Source of the DNA: CBDFGS01 sp965247255
Lineage (GTDB): Bacteria > Chloroflexota > Dehalococcoidia > Lucifugimonadales > CAUZJF01
Length of the DNA: 64,000 bases
Direction of reading: 5' to 3'
NCBI GenBank assembly: GCA_965247255.1
Contig: CBDFGS010000011.1
Coordinates: 62,001 to 126,000 of the forward strand
Shown in pieces: positions 24,239 to 31,370 of the stretch (positions are counted from its first letter, which is position 1; the number at the start of each line of letters is the position of its first letter). A program made the translations under genes and the position numbers. The notes under the pieces were generated by a model that saw only the letters and a program-made list of their open reading frames with translations, had not been told where the DNA came from and ran no database searches.

Positions 24239-25669
24239 CTACTTGCGGTAGAAGAGCCTGCCGTCGACGGCGTCGCGGTTGAGGCGGCGGCTCAGGTGCA
24301 GTCCCTCCAGCACCAGCTCGATGGCCGAGGAGGTGGAGGCGGCGTCGCCGTCGGGCGACAGCCGCGCCACGGCGTCGGCCAGGGACGCGCCGGCCTTGTC
24401 GAGCAACTCGAGGTAGGACGCCGAGTGCCCCTCGCTGCCCACCTCGACGACCAGCCCTTCCTCGAACTTCTGCAGCAGCGGGGCGAGATCGCTCACGGCG
24501 AAGTAGCGCCCAAATACGTTGAGCACGGCCTTCTTGATCAGGTCGTCGATGACCTTGGCCTCTCGGCCCTCCTCCACCGCCTCAAACTCCAGCTTGCCGG
24601 CGGTGGAGGCCATGACCGCTGGGAGGTCGCTAACCCTGGGTGCGGCGGGCTCGCCGTGTCGGAGGCTGCGCTTGAAGGCGGCGCCCAGCAGAGTCTCGTA
24701 GTTGGAGATGGAGACGCGGAGGCTGACGCCTGAGCCCTGGTTGACGTCGGGGCTGCGCCGCGCGAGCCTGGTGATCTCGGCGACCACCTCCTTCATATGG
24801 TGGGGCGTCGTGACCCGCTCGGCGGTGTCGGCGAACTTGGTGTGCTCCTGCTCCACGATCGCGATCTCGTCCTCGGCGGTGGCGGGGTAGTGGGTGCGCA
24901 CCTGGGCGCCGTAGCGGTCCTTCAGCGGCGTGATGATGCGGCCGCGGTTCGTGTAGTCCTCGGGGTTGGCGCTGGCGACCAGGAGCACGTCCAGCGGCAG
25001 CATCACTCGATAGCCCTTGATCTGGACGTCGCGCTCCTCCATCAGGTTGAACAGGCTCACCTGGATGCGCTCCGACAGGTCGGGCAGCTCGTTGATGCAG
25101 AAGATGCCCCTGTTGGTGCGCGGTATGAGCCCGAAGTGGATGGTCAGCTCGTCGGAGAGGTAGCGCCCCTCGGCCACCTTTATGGGGTCGATCTCGCCAA
25201 TGAGGTCCGCCACGGTGATGTCTGGCGTCGCCAGCTTCTCGCCGTAACGCTTTTCGCGGGGCAGCCACTGGACCTCGACGTCGTCGCCATCGGCGGCGGT
25301 CCTGTCCCTGCACTGGCGGCAGATGGGGTCGAAGGGGTTGTCGTTGATCTCACACCCGGCGACGACTGGTATCTCCTCGTCGAGGAGCCCGGTGAGCTGC
25401 CGGATGATGCGCGACTTCGCCTGGCCTCTCTCGCCCAGCAGGATAAGGTCATGGCCCGCCAGGATGGCGTTCTCTATCTGCGGGACGACCGTGTCGTCGA
25501 AGCCGACGATGCCCGGAAATACGCTCTCGCCGCCCTCGATCGCGGCGATGAGGTTCTTCCTGATCTCCTCCCGGACGCTTAGGACGTGGTAGCCGCTGTC
25601 GCGCAACTCGCGGATAGTAGCAGGGCGGTCGGAGTCGGGCGTGAGTTTCGCAGCGGTGGTCTTGCTCAT
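24239..25669 (-). CDS. MoxR/magnesium chelatase-type AAA+ ATPase
   Basis: The 476-residue protein is an AAA+ ATPase of the MoxR/ChlI-like group. It has Walker A GERGQAKS in place of the standard GxxGxGKS, an insert with four cysteines (CEINDNPFDPICRQCRDR region) that may bind metal, Walker B with INELPDL, and a sensor region LLVASANPEDYTNRGRIITPLKDR. Such ATPases remodel metal-cofactor enzymes or complexes with a VWA-domain partner, which is not seen in this window. The start at 25669 fits the family; an extension to 25756 has no homology. Downstream lies the ECF sigma unit. Confidence 0.85.
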   Translation of the reverse strand: MSKTTAAKLTPDSDRPATIRELRDSGYHVLSVREEIRKNLIAAIEGGESVFPGIVGFDDTVVPQIENAILAGHDLILLGERGQAKSRIIRQLTGLLDEEIPVVAGCEINDNPFDPICRQCRDRTAADGDDVEVQWLPREKRYGEKLATPDITVADLIGEIDPIKVAEGRYLSDELTIHFGLIPRTNRGIFCINELPDLSERIQVSLFNLMEERDVQIKGYRVMLPLDVLLVASANPEDYTNRGRIITPLKDRYGAQVRTHYPATAEDEIAIVEQEHTKFADTAERVTTPHHMKEVVAEITRLARRSPDVNQGSGVSLRVSISNYETLLGAAFKRSLRHGEPAAPRVSDLPAVMASTAGKLEFEAVEEGREAKVIDDLIKKAVLNVFGRYFAVSDLAPLLQKFEEGLVVEVGSEGHSASYLELLDKAGASLADAVARLSPDGDAASTSSAIELVLEGLHLSRRLNRDAVDGRLFYRK

Positions 25670-25753
25670 GAGGATGCTTAAGAGGGACGCGGTTTGCCAA
25701 CAAGTCAGTCTGACACAGGGCTCTGCGCCACGCAACCGAGAGGGAGAGGACCA

Positions 25754-26041
25754 CAACTAGTAGATTCGGGCGCCATCCACTCCGTAGTACCTGCGACGGT
25801 ACTCGAACGGCTGGGGATCGCGCCGGTGACCGACGCGGAGTTCCGGCTCGCCGACGGCGCCAAGATCACGCGCAAGAGGGGCGTGGCCCTGTTCCGCTAT
25901 GGCGAGCGCGTGGGTATTGCAGATGCGATATTCGGCGAGGAGGGGGACAGCAACCGGCTGGGCGCCACTTCGCTGGAGTCGATGGGGCCGTCGCTGGACC
26001 CGATCAAGAGAGAGCTTCGCGAGCTGCCGATGGTGCTGTAG
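25754..26041 (+). pseudogene. Retropepsin-like aspartic protease, 5'-truncated
   Basis: About 95 residues match the small clan AA aspartic protease group: LVDSGAIHSVVPATVLERLGI (with DSG in place of the usual DTG), then ADGAKITRKRGVALFRYG and the end LGATSLESMGPSLDPIKREL. The expected first 20 to 25 residues before the catalytic loop are missing: upstream in-frame sequence belongs to the leader of the divergent ATPase gene. It is thus a decayed or truncated copy, or a short variant with an unusual N-terminus. Confidence 0.55.
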
Positions 26042-26058
26042 CGCGGTCGGACTGAGCG

Positions 26059-26424
26059 CTAGCGCTCCCTGAACACCTCTACCGCCGCGTGCTGCAGGAC
26101 GCTTCCCTTTATCGGCGCCTCCGGCTTCATGACCTTTACGCGGACGGCGTCCACGTCGTAGCCGTCCAGGACGCGCTGGGCTATCGTCTCGGCGACGCTT
26201 TCCAGTAGGTTGCGGCTGGGGCCCTCAACGACCTCCTTGACCACGCGGTAAAGGGCAGCGTAGCTCACGGTGTCGTCAAGGTTGTCGGACAGTCCGGCAG
26301 GGCGAAGGTCGCGCCGCACCTCGAGGTCCACTACGAAGCGCTGTCCCAGCTTCTGCTCCTCGGGGTTCGCGCCGTGGTAGCCGTAGAAGACCATACCCTT
26401 AAGCTGGATGCTGTCGCGCGTCAC
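26059..26424 (-). CDS. folB: Dihydroneopterin aldolase
   Basis: FolB cleaves dihydroneopterin to 6-hydroxymethyl-dihydropterin and glycolaldehyde in folate synthesis. The 121-residue protein shows the family start DSIQLKGMVFYGYHGANPEEQKLGQRFVVDLEV with its catalytic Tyr and Glu, DTVSYAALYRVVKEVVEGPSRNLLESVAETIA, and VRVKVMKPEAPIKG with the catalytic Lys. Length is normal. It follows the CoA-ester lyase-like gene by 2 bp. The pterin product is also the substrate class of MJ0619-like enzymes, one of which is encoded at 48193-49593. Confidence 0.95.
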   Translation of the reverse strand: MTRDSIQLKGMVFYGYHGANPEEQKLGQRFVVDLEVRRDLRPAGLSDNLDDTVSYAALYRVVKEVVEGPSRNLLESVAETIAQRVLDGYDVDAVRVKVMKPEAPIKGSVLQHAAVEVFRER

Positions 26425-26426
26425 AG

Positions 26427-27302
26427 CTAATCTACCTCGTGTGGGGACCGCGCCGACTCAAGCAGCCTGCGGGCGCGCTCGACGACGGGCACATCGATGA
26501 CCCTGCCGTCGAGGGAGGTGGCGCCCCTGCCCGCGCGTTCGGCCTCCTCGAAGGCGGCGACCACCGCCCTGGCGTTGTCGATTTCGGTGGGTGATGGGCC
26601 GAACGCCTCGTTTATGATCTCCACCTGCTCGGGGTGGATGGCGAACTTGCCGTGGAAGCCGTATCCGCGCGCCGAGGCCGCATCCCGCCGCAGCCCTTCG
26701 GCGTCGCGCAGGCCGAAGTACGGCGTGTCCAGGGCAAAAACCCCCGCGGCCCTGGCTGCGATGGCGACGGCACTCCGGGCGTAGGCGACCTCGGAGCCCT
26801 CGGCGGTGCGCTCGATCTCCATGTCGGTGGTGAGGTCCTCCGCGCCGAACGCGGCGGCAACGACCCGCTGCGAGGCGACACAGATGGCGTACGCGTTGAC
26901 CACCGCCAGAGCGCTCTCGATCCAGACCACGAGCCTGGTCCTGCCCGGCTCGAGCCCGGCACGGGTCTCTAGCGCGTTCAGAACGCCTGCGATCCGTCGC
27001 ACCTCGTCGGGCGAGCTTACCTTGCCCACCGAGACGCCGAAGATGTGAGGGCCGACGACCGCCGCCAGGTCATCGGGCATGAGTCCCGTTCGTAGGGAGT
27101 TCACCCTGGGAATCACGAGCGGCCCGGCTTGGGTTAGACTGGGGAGATGGGACGCTACGGTCTCGCGTGCTCGCTCCTTCTCGCCGGCGGGGACGGAGTC
27201 CTCCATATCCGGCATATAAGCATCAGGGGCGAAGCCGACGGCCTTGTCGAGCATGTCGGCACGGTTCCCGGGCACGAAGAGCAGGCTCCTCAGTGAGGAC
27301 AC
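26427..27302 (-). CDS. HpcH/HpaI aldolase / citrate lyase beta-like CoA-ester lyase
   Basis: The 291-residue protein is of the CitE/Mcl-like TIM-barrel family. It starts SSLRSLLFVPGNRADMLDKAVGFAPDAYMPDMEDSVP (Arg and Asp/Glu that bind metal and CoA), continues with a KVSSPDEVRR segment and VVAAAFGAEDLTTDMEI, and has GFHGKFAIHPEQVEIINEAF near the end. Such enzymes cleave malyl-, citramalyl- or citryl-type thioesters. The GTG at 27302 has an AGGAGG site at ideal spacing; the longer in-frame extension is not supported. It is co-transcribed with folB, with which no functional link is known. Confidence 0.9.
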   Translation of the reverse strand: MSSLRSLLFVPGNRADMLDKAVGFAPDAYMPDMEDSVPAGEKERARETVASHLPSLTQAGPLVIPRVNSLRTGLMPDDLAAVVGPHIFGVSVGKVSSPDEVRRIAGVLNALETRAGLEPGRTRLVVWIESALAVVNAYAICVASQRVVAAAFGAEDLTTDMEIERTAEGSEVAYARSAVAIAARAAGVFALDTPYFGLRDAEGLRRDAASARGYGFHGKFAIHPEQVEIINEAFGPSPTEIDNARAVVAAFEEAERAGRGATSLDGRVIDVPVVERARRLLESARSPHEVD

Positions 27303-27554
27303 GGCCGGCCTCCTATCGGGCGCAGGCTGGCGGCGGGTATCGCGCGCCAGGCCGCGGCGCAGTATATCACGAGGGGGATGGCTGCCTCGTGGGCGAAGAG
27401 CATCTGGGCGAGCTCGCGAGGGAAGGGAGAAGCGGTGCGCCGTAACCCCATCGCAGGGCGTACCCCTTCTGACCGGCAGGCAACTTGCGACTCTCCTCCA
27501 TCCTAACCTTCCCCCGCCGGGGGAAGGGACAAGAGGTGCGCAGTACGCCCGCCG

Positions 27555-27584
27555 TTGACACTTGCGGAACACAACTGCTATAAC
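27555..27584 (+). promoter_or_regulatory. Sigma70 promoter of cofE; likely leaderless transcript
   Basis: TTGACA (27555-27560) and TATAAC (27579-27584) are 18 bp apart. The expected transcription start near 27591 is two bases before the cofE ATG at 27593, and no ribosome binding site fits upstream, so the mRNA is probably leaderless. Confidence 0.75.
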
Positions 27585-27592
27585 CGCGAGTC

Positions 27593-28366
27593 ATGACCGC
27601 CAACACCCCGCGGGTCGAGATTATCGGCGTCACCGGACTCCCGGAAGTGGCTGAGGGCGACGCCCTGGGCGAGATGCTGCTCGATGCCTCGGCGGCGCAG
27701 GGCACTCCTATCTCAGACGGCGACATCGTTCTGGTGACCCAGAAGGTGGTGTCCAAGTCCGAGGGACGCACCGTGGACCTGAGGACGGTCGAGCCTTCCG
27801 ATCAGGCGCGCAAGCTGGCAAGCGAGTCGGGTCGCGACGCCCGCCTGCTAGAGGTCGTGCTGAGCGAGAGCATCTCGATAGTCAGAATGGACGCGGGCCG
27901 AGGGGTGCTGATCACCGAAACCAGGCACGGCTTCGTGTGCGCCAACGCCGGCGTGGATTCGTCCAACGTTCCCGGCGACGAGACGGTGTCGCTTCTGCCT
28001 GAAGACCCCGACGGGTCGGCGCGTAGCATCCTCGAGGACCTGGCCAAGGGGGCCGGTGGCGTGAGGGTCGCCGTGATAATCACCGATACCTTCGGCCGAG
28101 CCTGGCGCAACGGTCACGTCAACTTCGCCGTCGGCGTGGCTGGCATGGAGCCAATCCTCGACTACCGCGGCACTCTGGACGCGCTCGGACACGAGCTGAG
28201 AGTGACGCGGATCGCGGTCGCGGACGAGCTGGCGGCGGCCTCGGAGCTGGTCATGGGAAAGGCGGACGCGGTGCCCGCTGCAATTGTGCGAGGATTTCGG
28301 TACGACGTTTCGTCGGCCGGCGTGAGCACGCTGATTCGAGAGCGTTCTCTCGACCTCTTCCGCTAG
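27593..28366 (+). CDS. cofE: Coenzyme F420-0:L-glutamate ligase
   Basis: CofE adds L-glutamate residues to F420-0 using GTP and metal. The 257-residue protein has the family beginning VEIIGVTGLPEVAEGDALGEMLLDA, the GDIVLVTQKVVSKSEGR segment with its catalytic and GTP-binding residues, and the RAWRNGHVNFAVGVAGMEPILDYRG region with GTP and metal ligands. It lacks the C-terminal FMN-binding domain of FbiB fusions, so it is the stand-alone type. No other F420 genes are in view. Its promoter indicates leaderless translation. Confidence 0.95.
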   Translation: MTANTPRVEIIGVTGLPEVAEGDALGEMLLDASAAQGTPISDGDIVLVTQKVVSKSEGRTVDLRTVEPSDQARKLASESGRDARLLEVVLSESISIVRMDAGRGVLITETRHGFVCANAGVDSSNVPGDETVSLLPEDPDGSARSILEDLAKGAGGVRVAVIITDTFGRAWRNGHVNFAVGVAGMEPILDYRGTLDALGHELRVTRIAVADELAAASELVMGKADAVPAAIVRGFRYDVSSAGVSTLIRERSLDLFR

Positions 28367-28574
28367 AGGAGGGGCTTTGGCGCGCCGAGCCGGTAGAAAG
28401 TAGCGCACTCTCCCCCCTCCTCGTCGACTAGAACGAGAGAGGGCCGCTGTGAGGGGTGACACGGCCTCAGCGGCCTGGCGGTTCCCCTCCTTCTAACTTC
28501 CTCCCGCGAGGGGAGGAAGGACTGGGATGGGAAAAATGACTCCCTCCCGGTTGAAGGAGGGCGGTGACGAAAAG

Positions 28575-28610
28575 AGAAGGCGGCCGCCCCAGATGGGGCG
28601 GCCGCCTTCT
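28575..28610 (-). terminator. Strong terminator for the 90-residue zinc-site protein gene
   Basis: A perfect 16-bp stem AGAAGGCGGCCGCCCC (28575-28590), loop AGAT, complement to 28610. On the minus strand the stem is followed by CTTTTC, matching an intrinsic terminator for the gene ending at 28632; the plus side has no T-tract but could still stop cofE transcripts. The rest of the 28367-28574 spacer holds short GC-rich inverted repeats and no gene. Confidence 0.7.
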
Positions 28611-28631
28611 GGTGCAGAAGTGCTTCGGGCC

Positions 28632-28904
28632 TTACTGGTCTTCGGCTAGCGCCTTCTCAGCCTCGTTCCCACGGGTAGGGATTCGAGAGCCGCCGGAAAG
28701 CTGCTCCAGCGAGATGTCGTAGCCCCAGGAGGAGCCTTCGATGTAGTTCAGGAAGTCTCGCTGTTCGCCGCATGACCGGCACACGCCCTTGCTCGAAGGC
28801 CCGGCCGGGCTATCGATTACCCATTGGTGCTTGCAGGTTGGGGCCTCCAGCAGATCCGTCCCGCCGCCGGCCCCTTCTCGGTCTATCGTTTCCATGGTGT
28901 TCAC
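28632..28904 (-). CDS. Small protein with a putative zinc site
   Basis: The 90-residue protein has a compact CKHQW...GVCRSCGEQRDFLNYIEG segment, with a Cys-His pair and a CxxC pair consistent with one zinc site. It is short and polar, without membrane segments. The last 30 residues are low in structure (Gly/Ser/Glu-rich). I do not recognise a characterised family. A start four codons later (METID) is possible. It is followed by a clear terminator and is probably a single-gene unit. Confidence 0.6.
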   Translation of the reverse strand: MNTMETIDREGAGGGTDLLEAPTCKHQWVIDSPAGPSSKGVCRSCGEQRDFLNYIEGSSWGYDISLEQLSGGSRIPTRGNEAEKALAEDQ

Positions 28905-29075
28905 TTCAGAATTGTCCTCCGCGACATTTGGGTTTTAGAACGCCTGTATTAATGAATTGGATGCAAAACTCTAGCAAAGCGGTTCACTTAGTGTCAAGGT
29001 TCGTTAGGGAGCAGTTTGTGCTCTGTTTCACAACCTGTGCGACGGCGACTGGGGCGCTAGCTAGTCACGTCGCTC

Positions 29076-29357
29076 CTAAGCCGCGTCCGACCTCCTGCGT
29101 TTGCGTGGCCTACCCGCCTTGGCGGGCCCGGGCGCTCCGTACACGCGCTTTTTGGCTGGCTCGACATATATAACGTTCCCGCATTGCAAACAGTTACGGT
29201 ACTCGCCGTAGTAGTCCCCACCCCGGTTGAGGTCGCCTCCGCATCTAGGACAAAGTCCGAATTCAACCAATTCGCTATGCCTCCAAACAATCCAACGTTC
29301 GTCCCGCCACCGGCAAACCAGTGTTGGAACAGCGCACTCGCCAACTGAGAACAACAC
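29076..29357 (-). CDS. Zinc-ribbon protein with basic C-terminal tail
   Basis: About 92 residues with a four-cysteine zinc ribbon, CPRCGGDLNRGGDYYGEYRN then CLQCGN, followed by an Arg/Lys-rich tail (AGRPRKRRRSD) that could bind nucleic acid. The exact start is uncertain: GTG at 29357 and TTG at 29354 both lie close to the predicted transcription start, so it may be a leaderless message. It is divergent from the SufR-like regulator at 29507 and shares its control region. No characterised family is recognised. Confidence 0.55.
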   Translation of the reverse strand: MLFSVGECAVPTLVCRWRDERWIVWRHSELVEFGLCPRCGGDLNRGGDYYGEYRNCLQCGNVIYVEPAKKRVYGAPGPAKAGRPRKRRRSDAA

Positions 29358-29359
29358 AT

Positions 29360-29387
29360 TCTATATCGAAATGGCCCCAAACGTCAA
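29360..29387 (-). promoter_or_regulatory. Predicted promoter for the zinc-ribbon gene
   Basis: On the minus strand TTGACG (complement of 29382-29387) and TATAGA (complement of 29360-29365) are separated by 16 bp. Transcription would start near 29353, close to the coding start. Confidence 0.55.
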
Positions 29388-29393
29388 CCTTTT

Positions 29394-29409
29394 CATGCTT
29401 TAAGGCATG
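29394..29409. promoter_or_regulatory. Putative operator between divergent promoters
   Basis: CATGCTTT (29394-29401) and AAGGCATG (29402-29409) form a 7-of-8 inverted repeat. It lies just upstream of the minus-strand -35 box and 25 bp before the plus-strand -35 box, a good place for the adjacent regulator to control both genes. Confidence 0.5.
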
Positions 29410-29434
29410 CAAATCCGGGAATGAGCTCTGGTCG

Positions 29435-29464
29435 TTGACAGCATATGAGTTCCTAACCTATACT
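29435..29464 (+). promoter_or_regulatory. Predicted sigma70 promoter of the regulator gene
   Basis: TTGACA (29435-29440) and TATACT (29459-29464) are 18 bp apart, with transcription expected near 29471. This excludes the longest in-frame start at 29321 and supports translation from the GTG at 29507. Confidence 0.7.
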
Positions 29465-29506
29465 GACTGCCCGCGAGAACGCTCTCCATGGAGTCCGAAT
29501 CGGTCA

Positions 29507-30181
29507 GTGGAAGGAACGCGACTACGGATTCTGCAGCTACTGCAGAGAAATCAGAGCGATACCGTAGACGGCCTTACCAGGGCTATGGGCCTCGCTCCAG
29601 CCACAGTCCGCCGCCACCTCGATATTCTCCAGCGCGACCGGCTCGTTGCGTTCGCCGAAGTTAAGAAGCGCACCGGCCGCCCAGAACACTCTTTCTACCT
29701 GACCGAGCGCGGTCAAGAGGTTCTACCCAAGAAGTACGACCAGCTTCTCGGTATGCTCGTTGAGGAGATTTCAGGTCTCGCCGTTCAAGATACGGATGGG
29801 ATAGACGGGCAAGGGTTATTGGAGCTGGTCTTCCGACGCCTCTCGGAGCGGGTCGCTGGTGGATATCGAGAACAGCTAGCCGATAAGGACCTGTCATCCC
29901 GACTCGGCGTCCTCGTCGACCAACTTGCGCGCGACGACTTCTACCCTGAGGCGGAGGTGGTCGAGGGTACCCTTCGGATAAGGCTTCTTAACTGCCCCTT
30001 CAGGTCTGTCGCCATGCAAAACAAGGCAGTGTGCAGCTTCGATCTCAACCTGATCTCCAACATGCTGGACCTCGATGTGGAGCGAGAGGAGTGCATCAGC
30101 GATGGCGACGGTGGGTGTATGTATTCCGCCGCGGTTGGGGCGGAGTCGGAGCGGGCGCTGGCGTTTCTAGGCTCTAGCTAG
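29507..30181 (+). CDS. SufR/ArsR-like winged-helix regulator with cysteine-rich sensor end
   Basis: The 224-residue protein starts with a winged helix (TRLRILQLLQRNQSDTVDGLTRAMGLAPATVRRHLDILQRDRLVAFAEVKKRTGRPEHSFYLTERG), the pattern of SufR and DeoR-type repressors. The C-terminal half resembles the methanogen output/SufR-like sensor domain: NCPFRSVAMQNKAVC, then REECISDGDGGC. The first pair of these cysteines is spaced by 12 residues as in SufR, while the later spacing differs. An Fe-S or metal sensor is likely. The GTG start is chosen from the promoter position. It probably controls itself and the divergent zinc-ribbon gene. Confidence 0.8.
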   Translation: MEGTRLRILQLLQRNQSDTVDGLTRAMGLAPATVRRHLDILQRDRLVAFAEVKKRTGRPEHSFYLTERGQEVLPKKYDQLLGMLVEEISGLAVQDTDGIDGQGLLELVFRRLSERVAGGYREQLADKDLSSRLGVLVDQLARDDFYPEAEVVEGTLRIRLLNCPFRSVAMQNKAVCSFDLNLISNMLDLDVEREECISDGDGGCMYSAAVGAESERALAFLGSS

Positions 30182-30226
30182 TAGCAGCGGCCGAATGTGG
30201 GCCGGCTGGACGGCGGGCGCGGTGGC

Positions 30227-30895
30227 CTAGACGGGCCAATCCTCCATCCTGTAGGCGGCGTCCCAGAACATATACTCGTACCTGCTGCTCCTGAGGAACA
30301 GCTCCTCCATCCTGCGCCGCAACGCCTCACCCCCCTCTTCGGCGGTACGGTCGACGAACGACCGTAGCCACTCCGCGAGCCCGGCGAATTCGGCCGAGCT
30401 GTACATCTCGATCCAGCGACGATACAGCGGCTGTTGCCGTGGAGCGCCGCGGTCTTCGAGCATTCGCCCTATCTCCGCGTACCCCCACGAGCATGGCAGG
30501 ATGACTACCGCAGCCTCACCCACGCCACCGGAGTACGCGCTCTCCACGAGGTGTCGGGTGTAAGCGTGGGTGGTCGGAGAGGGCTGTGTGCTCTTCAATT
30601 CTCGCTCCGTGATGCCGAACTCCTCGCAGAAGCCGATGTGGAGCGACATCTCGGTGTTCAGGGTTTCGTGGAGTAGCCTGGCGAACCAGGCCATGTCGTC
30701 CACCGTGGAGGCCTTGGCGGAGGCGAGGGCGATAGCGCGGCAGAAGTCGACCAGGAAGAGGTAGTCCTGGCGCATGTAGTACTTGAACCTCTCCATCGGG
30801 AGCGTGCCGTCGCCCACGCCAACGACGAACGGGTGCTGTTTCTCCGCGTCCCAAATGTGGGCTGCCCGTTCCCTCAATGTGGCTGAAAAGCTCAT
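30227..30895 (-). CDS. tenA: TenA-type thiaminase II / aminopyrimidine aminohydrolase
   Basis: TenA salvages thiamin by hydrolysing aminopyrimidine breakdown products. The 222-residue all-helical protein has the family pattern YMRQDYLFLVDFCRAIALA (catalytic Asp and Tyr), ARLLHETLNTEMSLH, the nucleophile in LPCSWGYAEIG, and the distal Glu in RYEYMFWDAAYRMEDW. Length is normal. It is 64 bp downstream of the cyclophilin-like gene on the same strand and probably shares its transcript. No TPP riboswitch was seen upstream. The symbol reflects the family; true substrate could differ. Confidence 0.93.
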   Translation of the reverse strand: MSFSATLRERAAHIWDAEKQHPFVVGVGDGTLPMERFKYYMRQDYLFLVDFCRAIALASAKASTVDDMAWFARLLHETLNTEMSLHIGFCEEFGITERELKSTQPSPTTHAYTRHLVESAYSGGVGEAAVVILPCSWGYAEIGRMLEDRGAPRQQPLYRRWIEMYSSAEFAGLAEWLRSFVDRTAEEGGEALRRRMEELFLRSSRYEYMFWDAAYRMEDWPV

Positions 30896-30959
30896 TCGCG
30901 TCTCCTGTCTCCGTGGGCTCTTCCGGGCCCTAAGCCGTTCCGCACGTTGGCCGGTGCGG

Positions 30960-31337
30960 TCAGGCCTTGCTGACCACCACTCTTTCGCCAGAGCGCACGC
31001 GTTTCAAGACGGCCGCTTCGCCCTCTATCTTCCCGAAGACGTTTACGGGACTCGCCGCCCTGATCTCATCTCCTCGGCTGGCGGGGGTGGGCCCGAAGAA
31101 GAGGCACAATGCGCGCCCACGCGGCCAGTACCCGACGTCTCCCATATCCACTACGTCGGTAGCGTCCGGCTCTTCGTCGGCTTGGACCGGAGTCTCGAAG
31201 TAGACCTCGTCGCCCCAGGTGCTCCCCAACGCTTCGATTGGAAGCGCGGCCCAGACCTTGTCCGCGGTGTCGGTCTCGCCAAGCAAGGCCGTGACATCGC
31301 TGTCTCCGGCGACGATCTTGATCCTACGCTGCTCCAT
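30960..31337 (-). CDS. Cyclophilin-like (TM1367-type) protein
   Basis: The 125-residue protein matches the Cyclophil_like/TM1367 family, with a small beta-barrel resembling cyclophilin: RIKIVAGDSDVTALLGETDTADKVWAALP, STWGDEVYFETPV, DVGYWPRGRALCLFFGPTP and PVNVFGKIEG. Function in this family is unknown and peptidyl-prolyl isomerase residues are not conserved. The ATG at 31337 has a GGAGGAC site six bases upstream. The left end of IS copy 2 lies only 33 bp before the start codon, so the native promoter may have been displaced. Confidence 0.8.
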   Translation of the reverse strand: MEQRRIKIVAGDSDVTALLGETDTADKVWAALPIEALGSTWGDEVYFETPVQADEEPDATDVVDMGDVGYWPRGRALCLFFGPTPASRGDEIRAASPVNVFGKIEGEAAVLKRVRSGERVVVSKA

Positions 31338-31370
31338 CCGTGGGTCCTCCATAATCATGCTTGGCCTTAC

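Noticed and set aside
30895..30959. TPP riboswitch upstream of tenA
   Set aside because: The 64-bp spacer is too short and has no THI-box sequence.
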